From the NCBI GenBank assembly GCA_905221605.1, contig CAJNDS010002657.1:120001-184000 (forward strand): 64,000 nt of DNA, given 5' to 3'. The translations under genes and the position numbers were made by a program. The stretch's first letter is position 1, and every line of letters begins with the position of its first letter. This document shows, one piece after another, positions 20,241 to 31,328 of the stretch. The notes below the pieces were generated by a model, which was given only the letters and a program-made list of their open reading frames with translations, did not search any database and was not told the origin of the DNA. This DNA is from Symbiodinium natans (taxonomy: Eukaryota; Sar; Dinophyceae; Suessiales; Symbiodiniaceae).

Positions 20241-21064
20241 ATAGGATGAACCCCAAGCCAAAGCCTGAAACACCCCGGCCAACTCTGTAACTTCTGGGGT
20301 TTAGTGATTTAGGGTTTAGGGTTTAGGGTCTAGGGTTTAGGGGTTTGGGGGGGGGGGGGGGGGGGGTTTGGGGGCATCGATTCCTGAGCACCTAAGGCCC
20401 TTAAGCCCTAACGCTCGAAGACACCAAAACCTCCAAGATCCCCTCAGCCCTAATCCCTCAAAACCCCAAACCCCAAACCCAGTTACTTTGATAGGGTTTA
20501 CATGGGCCGACCGAATCCGGTCCGCAAGTTGTAGAGACTTCATTGCTAGCAGGCCCGGGTGGTCTCGGTGGATTCATGATGAGATTCGGGCTGCCCTAAA
20601 ACCCTAAACCCTAAACCCTGAGGCTTTAGAGATGCAAGATAATAAGATAAGGAATTGTTCATGTAGGTTTGTGTTCAGAATATTCACGATGTGAGGGTTA
20701 CAGTAGCCTGTAGGTCCGTAGGTCCAAGCTGTCAGTAATGGTTCAGGGTTTCTCAGGAGGCAAAGCTTCGTGTCCCAGGCGCCCTCTGTAGCACGTACTC
20801 TCTTTGTTGTATAGTAGAAATGCCTTACTACCATAAACCCTATATGAGCCTGAACAATTAGGGTTTCGGGTTCAGGGTTTAGGGTTTAGGGTTTAGGGAA
20901 TTAGCTTCAATGCGGGATTAACCACTCAAGATCAAGACCGTTTTTCGTGCGGGACATTTCTGGCTGCTCATGCTCGACGAATTAGGAGGCTCTGTCGAGG
21001 AACGAACCAAACGCTATGAACCCATAAGCCCTGTACACCCCGTAAGCCCCTAAAACCGCGATAG

Positions 21065-21150
21065 GCCTAAACCCTAAACCCTAAACCCTAAACCCTAGAC
21101 CCTAGACCCTAAACCCTAAACCCTAAATCCTAAACCCTAAACCCTACACC
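21065..21150 (-). repeat. Telomere-like CCCTAAA array
   Basis: About twelve units with CCCTAGA variants. It is the last array before the triplicated gene region. Confidence 0.88.
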
Positions 21151-21588
21151 CCTAACGCTAAGCCCCTAATCCCCTGAACCCGACTACAGTGCAAGTTCCA
21201 TGATAGACTCTGCAGCAGTGCCTCCCGCCGTCTAGGGCTCAGGGCGTTTCGAAATTTAATTGGGAAGCCCTTTAGGTTTAGGGTTTAGGGTTTAGGGTTT
21301 AGGGTTTAGGGCTTCAGAAAGTCTAAGAAAGATGAGGGACTCTTCAAAAGGGTCCATGTAACTACCCTTAGAATAAAAAGAGGGGGGGGGGGGGGTGGGT
21401 CCCTACAAGGACGCGTTGTTGGGGTTTTGAGTATGGGTTTGAGGTTGTAGGGGATAGGGACAGAACAGTAGAATGCACTTGGTAGGGTATCTGAACCGAC
21501 CTCAGTTGGTCAGCACCTCGCAAGCTTCACGTCTGTACCTGGAGCAGCGGAAGTCTTGACCAAATCAGCCACAGATGGCCAGAGCTCA

Positions 21589-23721
21589 TCACATGTCGTC
21601 CCAGTTGTAGCGTTCATGGCCAAGCTGGAACGTAATCTCATAACGGGAATAGGACACCACTTCGATCGTCGGGTGGATGACTTCGCCGTCGATGTGCGCC
21701 ACGGCCTTCTTCAGATCGTCGAGGTCCGGGCGGTCCTCGCAAATAGCCTGCAAATCACGCAGTGTCATCGGCGCATCTCTTATGTGCAAGGTCTCCTTCC
21801 TGGTCTCGCTCGCCCCCTTCTCGCCGACGACCACTATGCGAGCACCGGCGTGGATCACCGGAGTGTCAAGAGTCATCCGACATCCAAGTTGCCTCGGGGG
21901 TCCCAGGCGCTTCATCGGAGCCAGTGAGAAATGCCCCAGGCAATCCTGCAGGAACCTTGGCTGCACTTGGGAGGGTGGTAAAAAAAATCCAACTCTTGCT
22001 GCCTTATGAAGAAGCCCAATAAACCCAAGAAGGCTAAGGATCTAAAGTTACAGTAAAGCACAAAGGAACATGGGAGGGGCAGGCACAGTCGAGTCGGTCC
22101 AGGGAAGTGAAGGCATGCCAGCAAGGTGCCCTGGGGCGCCGATGCCACACGCACATCGCACCAGGTCTTCCTCGGCCTTCGCAGCAGCTCTCTGCCTCTC
22201 ATCAGCGACATGATGCCAATAACGCCTAACTCGATGCACGAAGCAAACCCTAAACCCTAAACCCTAAACCCTAAACCCTAAACCCTAAACCAACACCTGA
22301 GCCCACAACCCAACATGCGCAAGCCTCGGAACACCCAAAACCCTCGTCTCCATTTTAAGTCGAGATGCAGCTCTTCGAGATTTGGCCACAGAAGTTTTCC
22401 ATCCGGCTCCTGTAGCTGAAGCATGATCAGCCTGAATCATCGAAGCCGCGCAGATTTGGCTTCGGGACGTGGGGCTTCGGGCTTGCACGGCTTACCCTAA
22501 ACCCTGAACCCTAAACCCTCAATCCTACATTAAAACACTAAACCCTAAACCCTGAACCCTGAACCCAAAACCCAAAACCCTAAACCCTGAACCCAAAACC
22601 CAAAACCCTAAACCCTAAGCCACCAGTCAAGGGGCAATGGGTCCACGGACTCCGCCACAGCTGTCAGCTCCTCGAGAAGCCCAAAGCGACCCCTCAAGGC
22701 ACCACATCTGAAAGGTTTAGGGTTTAGGGTTTAGGGTATTTAGGGTTTAGGGTTTAGGGTTTAGGGTTTAGGGTTTAGGGTTTAGGGTTTAGGGTTTAGG
22801 GTTAACCAGACATAGATCTGAACTCCATGCAGATCCATTGCAGCAAGCTTGTGCCCCCTCCCCCCCCATTGTCCCCAGCCCGGCCCTTACTAGAACCTCT
22901 AAGAAAGGCTTTCTAGTGCAGGGCCAGGGGTACCGTACCCTGTGCTATACACGGAACATGCTACAATAAAGACCCTAAGCCCTAAACTCGAAACCCTACC
23001 TACTGTAAACCCTAAACCCTAAACCCTAAACCCCACACCCCAAACCCTAAACCCTAAAACCCATTTGGTGCCAGGAGTTATTAAATCAACCAGCCCTCAG
23101 GCCCTTGAAAGTGGGATTAGCTTGGAGTCTGGGAGCCACGTGTGCTTGCGAGCACTGGCTGTCGAGGGTTTCGGGTTTAGGGTATAGGCTTTCGGGCTCA
23201 TAACCCTCAGGATCCATGTACCTATTTAGGGAATGCTTGGGCCTCAAAATTCCTCCTAGACAGGTACTTTGGGGCCCAGGTACATAATAATGAGGTACAC
23301 GGACCCTTAGGGCAGGGATTACGGTTCAGGGATTCTCCTCGTCCACGGCATCCAGTGTCAGGTGCGGCGAGAGCTTCTCGCCCGCGGAGGTCGTCAGGCT
23401 ACACATTGGCGCCTGGCTCCGCCAGGCAAAATGGGCTATAAGCCCTAATCTCTGCGTGGCAAAAATGGGCCATAAGCCCTAGTCTCTGCGAAGCAGCTGT
23501 GGTTCTTTCGGGGAGGATGTCGGAGTAGGCTGACTCTAACTGATATCAACCCAGCTGGCTTTCGTCAATCTCACATTCTGAGGTTTTGTGCTCCATTCCC
23601 CTAAACCCGAACCCTAAAGCCTAAAAACCCCCACAGCCCGAACCACACTCTCCAGCCACCCCCGCCCCAAATTTCCAGGACAAGAAACCCAAAACCAAAA
23701 AGCCGAAACACACTCTCCAAC

Positions 23722-23752
<31 letters not shown>

Positions 23753-24665
23753 GAAACCCTCAACCAAAAAGAAAAGCCGAGCCCGAACAGTCCTAAACGA
23801 TCCTTGCCTTGCTAAGCACCAACAACTCCCAGGTTGCTTAGCACCCTGGGCCAAAAAGGTTAACCTTTCAATTTCGGTAGGGCTATATATATATATATAC
23901 CGCAAAAGGGTAAAGGTTATTGGCACTTTAGGGCCTGACAAATTAGAATAGGGTCTTGGGGGGGGGGGGGGGGTTATTATAGGCTATCTATCAAGGGACC
24001 ATGAGGGAATACTACTAGTAATTGTTCCGACCACTATATTCTACGGTTTCAAGTGGGCCGTGCACTCTGCCCCGTGCTCCATCTTCGGCGCCTTCATTTT
24101 GCAGGCCACGTGTGCGGCCAGATCCCCAACGCTCTGGAAAGCAGAAGGCGTGCAGCTTTCCAGGAGCTCGCCGGCCATGGTGCTGACCTTGGACCAGAAG
24201 ATGGAAGAACGAGTCTTAAGCAAGCTTCTGAAATGCAAAGCATCAACACCAACACCCAAAAGGACGTACATATGACATAACCAGCAATCTTAAAACCCTC
24301 AAGAACTATAAGCCCAAACTAGCCTGTTCAAAAAACGAACAGAATAGCTTCATGCAAAAACTGAAACCCAGCAGTATGTGCTGCTGGGAACTGAACCACC
24401 GTTCATGTACACCTTCGGGTTTGAAAAGGGTTTCTAAGGGCTTTTAAATCAGGAAATAGATGATGGTGGGCCGTTTCGTCAGTTTCAGGACCCTCTAAAC
24501 CCTAAACCCTACACCCTACACCCTAAACCCTAAACCCTGAACCCATTCAGGGTCTCAGCAAAGACAAGGGGCACGGACCATCGTGCTCGACTGCGTTGGC
24601 CCTCAATGCGCCAACGCGTCGGCCTAGCTACGCTGAGCCTCAAGCTTGCGAGAAGAAGCAGCACT
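21589..24665 (-). CDS. Unknown multi-exon gene, copy 1 of 3
   Basis: Exon-like blocks in transcript order: 24665-24545, 24215-24050, 23425-23333, 22690-22627, 22432-22346, 22195-22070 and 21955-21589, conserved in the two other copies. The second block reads FQSVGDLAAHVACKM. Another reads MLQLQEPDGKLLWPNLEELH, which resembles a leucine-rich repeat. The last two read VRCACGIGAPGHLAGMPSL and TPVIHAGARIVVVGEKGA, ending HERYNWDDM. I do not recognise the family. The final intron (21956-22069) is an introner with GT-AG ends between direct repeats GTTCCT; joining gives MFLQDCL, as in copy 2 without an intron. Other introns hold telomere-like arrays. Upstream exon limits and the start are uncertain. 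Confidence 0.6.
21956..22069 (-). mobile_element. Family C introner in copy 1
   Basis: The 114-bp insert lies between GTTCCT repeats: CCCAT|GTTCCTTTGTGC...GCAGCCAAG|GTTCCTGCAG. Copies 2 and 3 read straight through the site as CCCATGTTCCT(G/C)CAG. The interior motif GGCTAAGGATCTAAAGTTAC recurs at 46836-46890. Confidence 0.82.
22495..22620 (-). repeat. CCCTAAA/CCCAAAA array within copy 1
   Basis: Contains a duplicated block CCCTGAACCCAAAACCC at 22557 and 22585. It lies between conserved exon-like blocks, so probably in an intron. Confidence 0.85.
22712..22803 (+). repeat. TTTAGGG array within copy 1
   Basis: Twelve units in the opposite orientation to the array at 22495, on the other side of a short conserved block. 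Confidence 0.92.
23205..23312. mobile_element. Family H element within copy 1
   Basis: GGATCCATGTACCTATTTAGGG and GGTACACGGACCCTTAGGG form imperfect inverted ends around ACTTTGGGGCCCAGGTAC. Confidence 0.5.
23883..23980. repeat. TA tract and 17-20 bp G run in copies 1 and 2
   Basis: A TA run near 23885 and a G run at 23957-23973 are followed by TTATTATAGGCTATCTATCA. The same order occurs at 28385-28490, so both tracts pre-date that duplication. Copy 3 lacks the G run here. Confidence 0.8.
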
Positions 24666-24849
24666 ATCCCTCAACCCTAAACCCTACGACCCTAAACCTG
24701 TTACCGGGTCTGGGGCTGTTCGGGCTTAAACCGTATGGGTCCTTTGTTATTTAACCTTATATAGAATAAGGGCCCATACTTCGGATCCCTATAAACAAGA
24801 ATTATGGTTCGAACCTTACAGCTGTTAGGGTTCATGAAGCTTAGGGCAC

Positions 24850-24960
24850 AGATCCGGGAAGAGGGGGGAGGGGGGGGGGGGGGAACGAGGGGCCGCGGGG
24901 GAGGGGACGGGGGGGAGGGAGGGGAGAGGGGTGGGGAGAGGGTGAGGCAGGGAAGGGGGC
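24850..24960 (+). repeat. G-rich low-complexity tract
   Basis: GGGGAGGGG-type sequence with very few pyrimidines, between copies 1 and 2. Confidence 0.9.
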
Positions 24961-25284
24961 CTTAGGTACAATGAACCCTTCGACCCATTTAGGGTTTAGG
25001 GTTTAGGGTTTGGGGTTTGAGGTTTAGGGCTTAGAGTGTGTGTACGGGTTTACGAAGGTATGTATAGACGATAATACAAAGGAAACCTATAACTTTGAAA
25101 CCCTAAACCCTAAACCCTAAACCCTGAACCCTAAACCCTAAACCCGAAACCCGAGGAGGCAGGCCCGCACATGAACTTCTCAAGCGCTCGGGAGGTCCAC
25201 ACAGTCCCTCAAACCCTAAAACTATATCCAAGGCTAGTTTAGGTTTTAGGGTTTAGGGTTTAGGGTTTAGAGTCCAGGCCTTTT

Positions 25285-25390
25285 AAAGGGGAACTCCTTA
25301 TATACCCCTTATATACGCTGTCTGCAACCCAGGGGCCATGCTTCGGAACCCTGTCAAGAAGGTAAGGGACCAAATTTAAGAGACCATATA
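25285..25390. mobile_element. Family G element
   Basis: TATATACCCCTTATATAC, AACCCAGGGGCCATGCTTCG and GAACCCTGTCAAG match the blocks at 13862 and 45296. Confidence 0.4.
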
Positions 25391-25657
25391 ACTAGACTAC
25401 GCTTAGCGTATACATGCTACACACCCCTAACCTCTAAACCTCTAATCTCCAGAAACCCACAAGGAGCCCATGAAGGGACCGCGTAACTACCCTTAAACTA
25501 GGGCGAGGGGTCGCTCCCTACAAGGACGTGTTGCGGCTGAGAGTACGGGTCTGAGGTTGTGGGCTTGGGGTCCACCAGTTGAGTTGCACCTCGCAAGCTC
25601 ACGTCTGTACCTGGAGCGGGAGAAGTACAGACCCAGTCACAGATGGCCAGAGCCTCA

Positions 25658-28600
25658 TCACAGGTCTTCCCAGTTGTAGCGTTCATGACCAAGCTGGAAC
25701 GTAATCTCATACCGGGAATAGGACACCAGTTTCATCGTCGGGTGGATGACTTCACCGTCGATATGCGCCACGGCCTTCTTCAGATCGTCGAGGTCCGGGC
25801 GGTCTATGCGAATGGCCTGCAGATCATCCAGGGTCATCGGCGCATCTCTTATGTGCACAGTCTGCTTCCTGGTCTCGCCTGCCCCCTGCTCGCCGACGAC
25901 CACTACGCGAGCTCCGGCGTGGATCACCGGAGTGTCACCAGTCATAGGGCACCCAAGATTCGTCGGCGCTCCGAACCTTGGTAACTCTTCAGGGAACCTT
26001 AAACCTAGTTGCCCAGTATCCTTGGGGAACTCAAGGTGAACCTTTGGGATTCAAAAGGGAATACAATACCCCAAAAAAGGTTCAAGGTTACCTACTCTAC
26101 TACGAAATAAACCCCAAAAAAAGAAGGCAAAAAGGCACCACTGGGCTCCCCCAAGCATCATTCGAACCATCGAAAGTGCATCGCAATCCTGCAGGAACAT
26201 GGGAGGGGCGGGCACAGTCGGGTCGGTCCAGGAAAGCGAAGGCATGCCACAGAGGTGCCCTGGGGCGCGGATACCGCACGCGCATCGTACCAGCTCTTCC
26301 TCGGCCTTCGCAGCAGCTCTCTGCCTCGGCAGCAGCAACACGATGCCAACCTAGCCCGAATCCCTACTTTGGAGTAGACCCTGGAAAAATAGCATTTCCT
26401 TTTTAGGTATAGAAGTGGCTAGAATAGGAGCCCAGAACCAAAAGAAGTATTAAAGTATAGTACTCCAGTAATTGACAGGTAATTGGTTTGGCACATGGTG
26501 TGGGATGCAAAATTCACGAAGCAGACCTGCGTTCGCCGCAACACCACAATGCACCGAACACCCGAGCCCAGGACCCCAAAAAGCGCAAACCTTGCTTTTA
26601 GGGTTTAGGTATGGTTTAGGGTTTAGGGTTTAGGGTCTAGGGGTTTGGGGTTTAGGGTTTAGGGTTTCGGGTTTAGGGTTTAGGGTTTGCAACCCCAAAT
26701 CCCCATCTCGAATTTGCAATGACGATGTCGAGATGCAGCTCCTCTAGATTGGGCCACAGAAGTTTTCCATCCGGCTCCTGCAGCTCAAGCATGATCAGCC
26801 TGCCAGAAACATTGGAGCCATGCAGATTTATCTTCGGGGCTTGCAGGGCCTACCCTAAAGCCCCTAAACCCTAAACCCTAAACCCTAAAACCTAAACCCT
26901 AAACCCTAAACCCTAAACCCTAAACCCTAAACCCTAAACCCTAAACCCTAAACCCTAAACCTTCGGGATTTGGGCCTTGGGGCTGCTTGTGTTGTCTTAC
27001 TGTGTGCCTCTTGCCCTAAACCCTAAACCCTAAACCCTAAACACTGAACCCTAAACCCTAAACCCTATAAACCCAAAACCCAAAACCCGAAACCCTAACC
27101 CTAAACCCTAAACCCTAAACCCTAAACCCTAAACCCTAAGCCAAGCTCCGGTCGAGGAGCAGTGGATCCACGAACTCCGCCACAGCCGTCAGCTCCTCAA
27201 CAAAAACCCAAAGCGACCCCCCCCCCCTTCAAGGGGGCCCAAATTCTGAAAGGTTTAGGGTTTTTAGGGTTTAGGGTTTAGGGTTTAGGGTTTAGGGTTT
27301 AGGGTATTTAACCCTAAACCCTAAACCCTAAACCCTAAAGCCAAAACCCTAGACCAACTTTGCCCAGCGAAAGCAGGGGCAGGGGGCGGGGTTCAGTTTC
27401 AGCTGCAGCTCATTCTGTTTGGGGGGATCAGCTTCGGCTCATTAAATAAGACTGAAACTGCAACTGAAACAGAAACGGTTTCAGCTTCAGTTTGGGTTTC
27501 AGGGTTCGGTTTCAGCTTCAGCTTCAGTTAATCCCTTTGGGCAGGGGGGGGGGGGTGGGGTGGTCATGTGTTCAGTTTCAGTGGGGTTCGGCATGCAAAA
27601 ACAATTCTGAGCCCCACTCAAGTCCTGGGCATCAAGTTTGTACAAACCTATGTGCGTGCCAAGAATGGGGCCTACAACCTCCATGAAAAGCATTTATACA
27701 TGGGGGCCTGGTGAGCTATACAAGGTAGACACCTACGTGTCAAGAGTTTAGCTCAACTAGCTCTTATATACTTGAAGTCTGTGTGGTGGCGGTCTTCAAG
27801 CGAAGTGCGCGTGCGAGCACTGGTTTCGATGGTTTATAGGGTTTAGGGACTGGGGTTTAGGCAGCAGAGATTATATATTGGGTTTAGGGTTTATCCTCGT
27901 CCACGGCATCCAGTGTCAGGTGCGGCGAGAGCTTCTCGCCCGCGGAAGTCGTCAGGCTACACATTGGCGCCTGGCTCCATTAGAAAACCGAAAACCCTAA
28001 ACCCGAAACCCTAAACCCCTGATCTTCAGGGCTGGGCCATAAGCCCTAGTCTCTGCGAAGCAGCTGTGGTTCTTTCGGGGAGGGTCTCGGACTAGGCCGA
28101 CTTAACTGATATCAACCCAGCTAGCTTTCGTCTTGCTCAAAGGCGCAATCTCCAATTCGCAGGTTTGTGGTCCAGAGCCCTCAACCCTAAACCCTAAACC
28201 CTACACCCCCACAGCCCGAAACACACTCTCCAACCCCCCCCCCCCCCCAAAAAAAAAAAAAAAAAAAAACTAAAAAACAACAACGAACAGTCCTAAAAGA
28301 TCATTGCCTTTCGAAGCACCAACAACTCCCAAGTTGCTTTGTACCGTTGGGCCAAAAAAGGTTCACCTTTCAATTTCGGTAGGGCTATATATACCCCAAA
28401 GGGGTAAAAGGTTATTGGCACTTTAGGGCCTGACAAATTAGAATAGGATCTGGGGGGGGGGGGGGGGGGTTATTATAGGCTATCTATCAAAAGACCATGA
28501 GGGAATACTACTAGTAATTGTTCCGACAACTAGATTCTACGGTTTCAAGTGGGCCGTGCACTCTGCCCCGTGCTCCATCTTCGGCGCCTTCATTTTGCAG

Positions 28601-29385
28601 GCCACGTGTGCGGCCAGATCCCCAACGCTCTGGAAAGCAGAAGGCGCGCAGCTTTCCAAGAGCTCGCCGGCCATCGTGCTGACCTTGGACCAGATGACTG
28701 AAGAACGAGTCTCAAGCTCAAGCTTCTGAAATGCAAAGCATCAACACCAACACCCAAAAGCACGTACAGATGACATAGCCAGCAATCTTAAAACCCTCAA
28801 GCGCTATAAGCACAAACTAGCCTGTTCAAAAGCGGACAGACTAGCTTCATGCTTGGTCATTTGCAGATGCTTTCGTCTTTGCGGTTCTGTCATTCCCGGT
28901 TTTCTTGAGAGACTGAAACCCAGCAGTATGTGCTGCTGGCAACTGAACCACCGTTCATGTAGGGCTACGGGTTTGAAAATGGTTTCTAAGGGCTCTTACA
29001 TCAGGACTTAGATGATGGTGTGCCGTTTCGTCAGTTTCAGGACCCTAAACCCTAAACCCTAAACCCTAAACCCTAAACCCTAAACCCTAAACCCTAAACC
29101 CGGGTTACGAAGGGTTTCGAATTCAGGGCTTGATGGCCATGCGCCTCGTCTGGGTGTGATGTTCTTCGACAAGTTCAGGACCCTGAACCCTCGTCTCTAA
29201 ACCCTAAACCCTAAACCCTAAACCCTAAACCCTAAACCCTACACCCTAAACCCTAAACCCTAAACCCATTCAGGGTCTCAGCAGAGACAAGGGGCGCGGA
29301 CCATGGTGCTCGACTGTGTCGGCCCTGGATGCGCCAACGTGTCAGCCTAGCTACGCTGAGCTTCAAGCTTGCGAGAAGAAGCAAC
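25658..29385 (-). CDS. Unknown multi-exon gene, copy 2 of 3
   Basis: Same exon-like blocks as copy 1: about 29385-29270, 28700-28552, 27980-27893, 27215-27148, 26800-26715, 26324-26168 and 25976-25658. The last block reads NLGCPMTGDTPVIHAGARVV and ends HERYNWEDL. The site that holds the family C introner in copy 1 is empty here (MFLQDCDAL). An insert of about 190 bp lies further along at 25977-26167 instead. Joining at its GTTCG repeats by GT-AG leaves the frame one base off, and the 27148-27215 block carries an extra base relative to the other copies. Copy 2 may therefore be decaying, or may splice differently. Function not recognised. Confidence 0.5.
25977..26167 (-). mobile_element. Composite family A insert in copy 2
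   Basis: The left end CTTGGGGGAGCCCAGTGG is family A type. The middle holds a second family A end (GGTTACCTACTCTACTA with TTGCCCAGTATCC), as in the elements at 1717 and 36908, so one element seems nested in another. GTTCG flanks both sides. Confidence 0.6.
26855..26962 (-). repeat. CCCTAAA array in copy 2
   Basis: Fourteen units, nearly all exact, between the leucine-rich block and the next upstream block. Confidence 0.93.
27012..27140 (-). repeat. CCCTAAA array in copy 2
   Basis: Eighteen units with CCCAAAA variants in the centre, as at the equivalent place in copy 1. Confidence 0.9.
27253..27347. repeat. Head-to-head TTTAGGG / CCCTAAA junction
   Basis: Seven TTTAGGG units run to about 27304, then GTATTTAA, then CCCTAAA units to 27340. 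This is the orientation expected if two telomere ends were joined. Confidence 0.9.
27380..27535 (+). repeat. TTTCAGCTTCAG-rich tract
   Basis: Repeated CAGTTTCAG, CAGCTTCAG and the complement CTGAAACTGAAAC form a local inverted pattern (27440-27530), next to a G run at 27547. Confidence 0.7.
29042..29102 (-). repeat. CCCTAAA array in copy 2
   Basis: Eight to nine exact units. Copy 1 has a shorter array at the matching place. Confidence 0.92.
29197..29275 (-). repeat. CCCTAAA array in copy 2
   Basis: About eleven units directly before the conserved block starting CATTCAGGGTCTCAG. Confidence 0.92.
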
Positions 29386-29389
29386 ACTA

Positions 29390-29440
29390 TAAACCCTAAA
29401 CCCTAAACCCTAAACCCTAAACCCTAAACCCTAAACCCTA
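29390..29440 (-). repeat. CCCTAAA array in copy 2
   Basis: Seven exact units after AACACTATA. Copies 1 and 3 have different array lengths here, so the arrays change length faster than the flanks. Confidence 0.92.
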
Positions 29441-30110
29441 AACCCTACGACCCTAAACCTGTTACTGGGTCTGGGGCTACTCGGGCTTAAACCGTATGGG
29501 TCCTTTGTTATTTAACCTTATATAGAATAAGGGCCCATGGTTGAGGAACCCTAAGCCCTAAAACTCATGACGGGGTTCTGGGGCTATTAGGGTTTAGCCC
29601 GTATAGAAATTAAGGGCCCCTTGTTATGTAACCCTTATATACACTAAGGGCATCCCTATAAACAAGAACTATAAGGGACCATAGGTTCGAACGCTGTCAG
29701 AGTTCATGAACTAACCTCTAAACCTCAACATCCCCATGATTCCTGAATAAACCCTGCATAAACCCGCTATACCTAAACCCTAAACCCTAAACCCTATATA
29801 AACGGCAAGTCAGCCCAGCTGCGTTTTGCTGGCTTTCAACGCAGCGACTTCCCACCCGTATAAGCCAAAAACCTTACAGAAATTCGATAAACCCCTTAAA
29901 CCCTCAAAGCCCTACGAACCAAAACCAAACCCTTAAAAATCATGCTCGGGCTGGCAGTTTTCGTGAACAGGATTTAGGGTTTATAGGGTTTACAGCGTTA
30001 AGAGGGTTTATAGAGTTTATAGGGTTGAGGGTTGACTGTTCGGACTTCAGGCTTTAGGGGTCTCTGGGTCTGGGGTTCAGAAGCTTTAGGGATGTAGGGT
30101 GTGCCTTATA

Positions 30111-30289
30111 CCCAGACCCCTGGGAGGATCCAGAAAGTAGAGCCCCCAAATAGTACCCTTGTCTTCTATGGGGTCGTTCTTAGGAGGATCCCTAGACCCT
30201 AAAAACTAAACCCTAAACCCTAAACCCTAACCCTAAACCCTAAACCCTAAACCCTAAACCACTTTTTGGATCCTCCCACGGGTCTGGGT
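30111..30289. mobile_element. Inverted-repeat element holding a CCCTAAA array
   Basis: CCCAGACCCCTGGGAGGATCC pairs with GGATCCTCCCACGGGTCTGGG at the other end. A second GGAGGATCC lies at 30182. Nine CCCTAAA units (about 30199-30261) fill the inside next to the right arm. Confidence 0.6.
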
Positions 30290-30353
30290 CGTACAAGTCG
30301 TACCCCTCAGAGTCCATGTAGCCTCCCGAAGCCCAAGGGTTGACGCCGCCACA

Positions 30354-30510
30354 AGGGTTTAGGGTTTAGGGTTTAGGGTTTAGGGTTTGGGGTTTGGGGT
30401 TTAGGGTTTAGGGTTTAGGGTTTAGGGTTTAGGGTTTAGGGTTTAGGGTTTAGGGTTTGGGGTTTAGGGTTTAGGGTTTAGGGGTTTAGGGGTTTAGGGG
30501 GTTTAGGGTC
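30354..30510 (+). repeat. TTTAGGG array
   Basis: About 21 units with a few TTTGGGG and TTTAGGGG variants. Confidence 0.93.
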
Positions 30511-31328
30511 TAGGAGTTTTGGGTCCCAGTCCCGAGGCCCTTTGTCTCATGCCACATATTCCTGGGCGCTCATGCATGACCGGAGACTTCTACGAATGGT
30601 GAGGGTGTAGGGTTTAGGCTTTGGGGTTTAGGGTTTAGGGTTCAGAGTTTGGGGTTTCAGGATTAGGGTTCAGGGTTTACGGGTGAGGGTTAAGGGCTTA
30701 GGGTCTAAGGCTGTGATGTTACTTTTAGGCATTCCCAATTTTTGGCACTAGCTGGAACATCTATTCTAGCCTACGAGGTACTACTACGGAGGCCCCTACG
30801 TCGGAACCCCCAGATATTGTTTTTCGCTGTTTGGCGTTTAGGCTTTAGGGTTTTGGGTCTAGGGTTTAGCTGGAGCTGCGCACCCGACAAGAAACATCCT
30901 TGGTATGGTCGTTAGGGACTCGTGTTCATGGAACTAGGCACACCTCAAAAACACATCTTCAGCATGGTTGCTGGGACCGTAAGCGATCAACCATATTCTA
31001 GTGCCCTAAACCCTCTTAGAATGAGCCACTAGTTGGGCAGCCCTTTGATGCTCCCTTTTCAGGAAGGTGAGGGGCCCTATGCAGGGATCGCTGAGCTACC
31101 CTTAACATAGGGCGAGGGGTCGGTCCCTACAAGGACGGGAGAAAGGGTCTAGAGTATGGGTTTGAGGTTTGTGGGTTTAGGGTATACCAGTTGGCAGTTG
31201 GGTTTAGGGACGGAGCGGTAGAATGCACTTGGCAGGCGTCAGTTGGACAGCACCGCCGCGAGCTCTCACGCCTGTACTTGGAGCAGCGGAAGTATAGACC
31301 AACTCAGCCACAGATGGAAAGAGCCTCA

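Noticed and set aside
21556-22022. Plus-strand frames over the triplicated gene (also 25643-26406 and 31191-31658)
   Set aside because: The minus-strand frames are conserved in all three copies through the stop and across spliced junctions; the plus frames change length and end differently.
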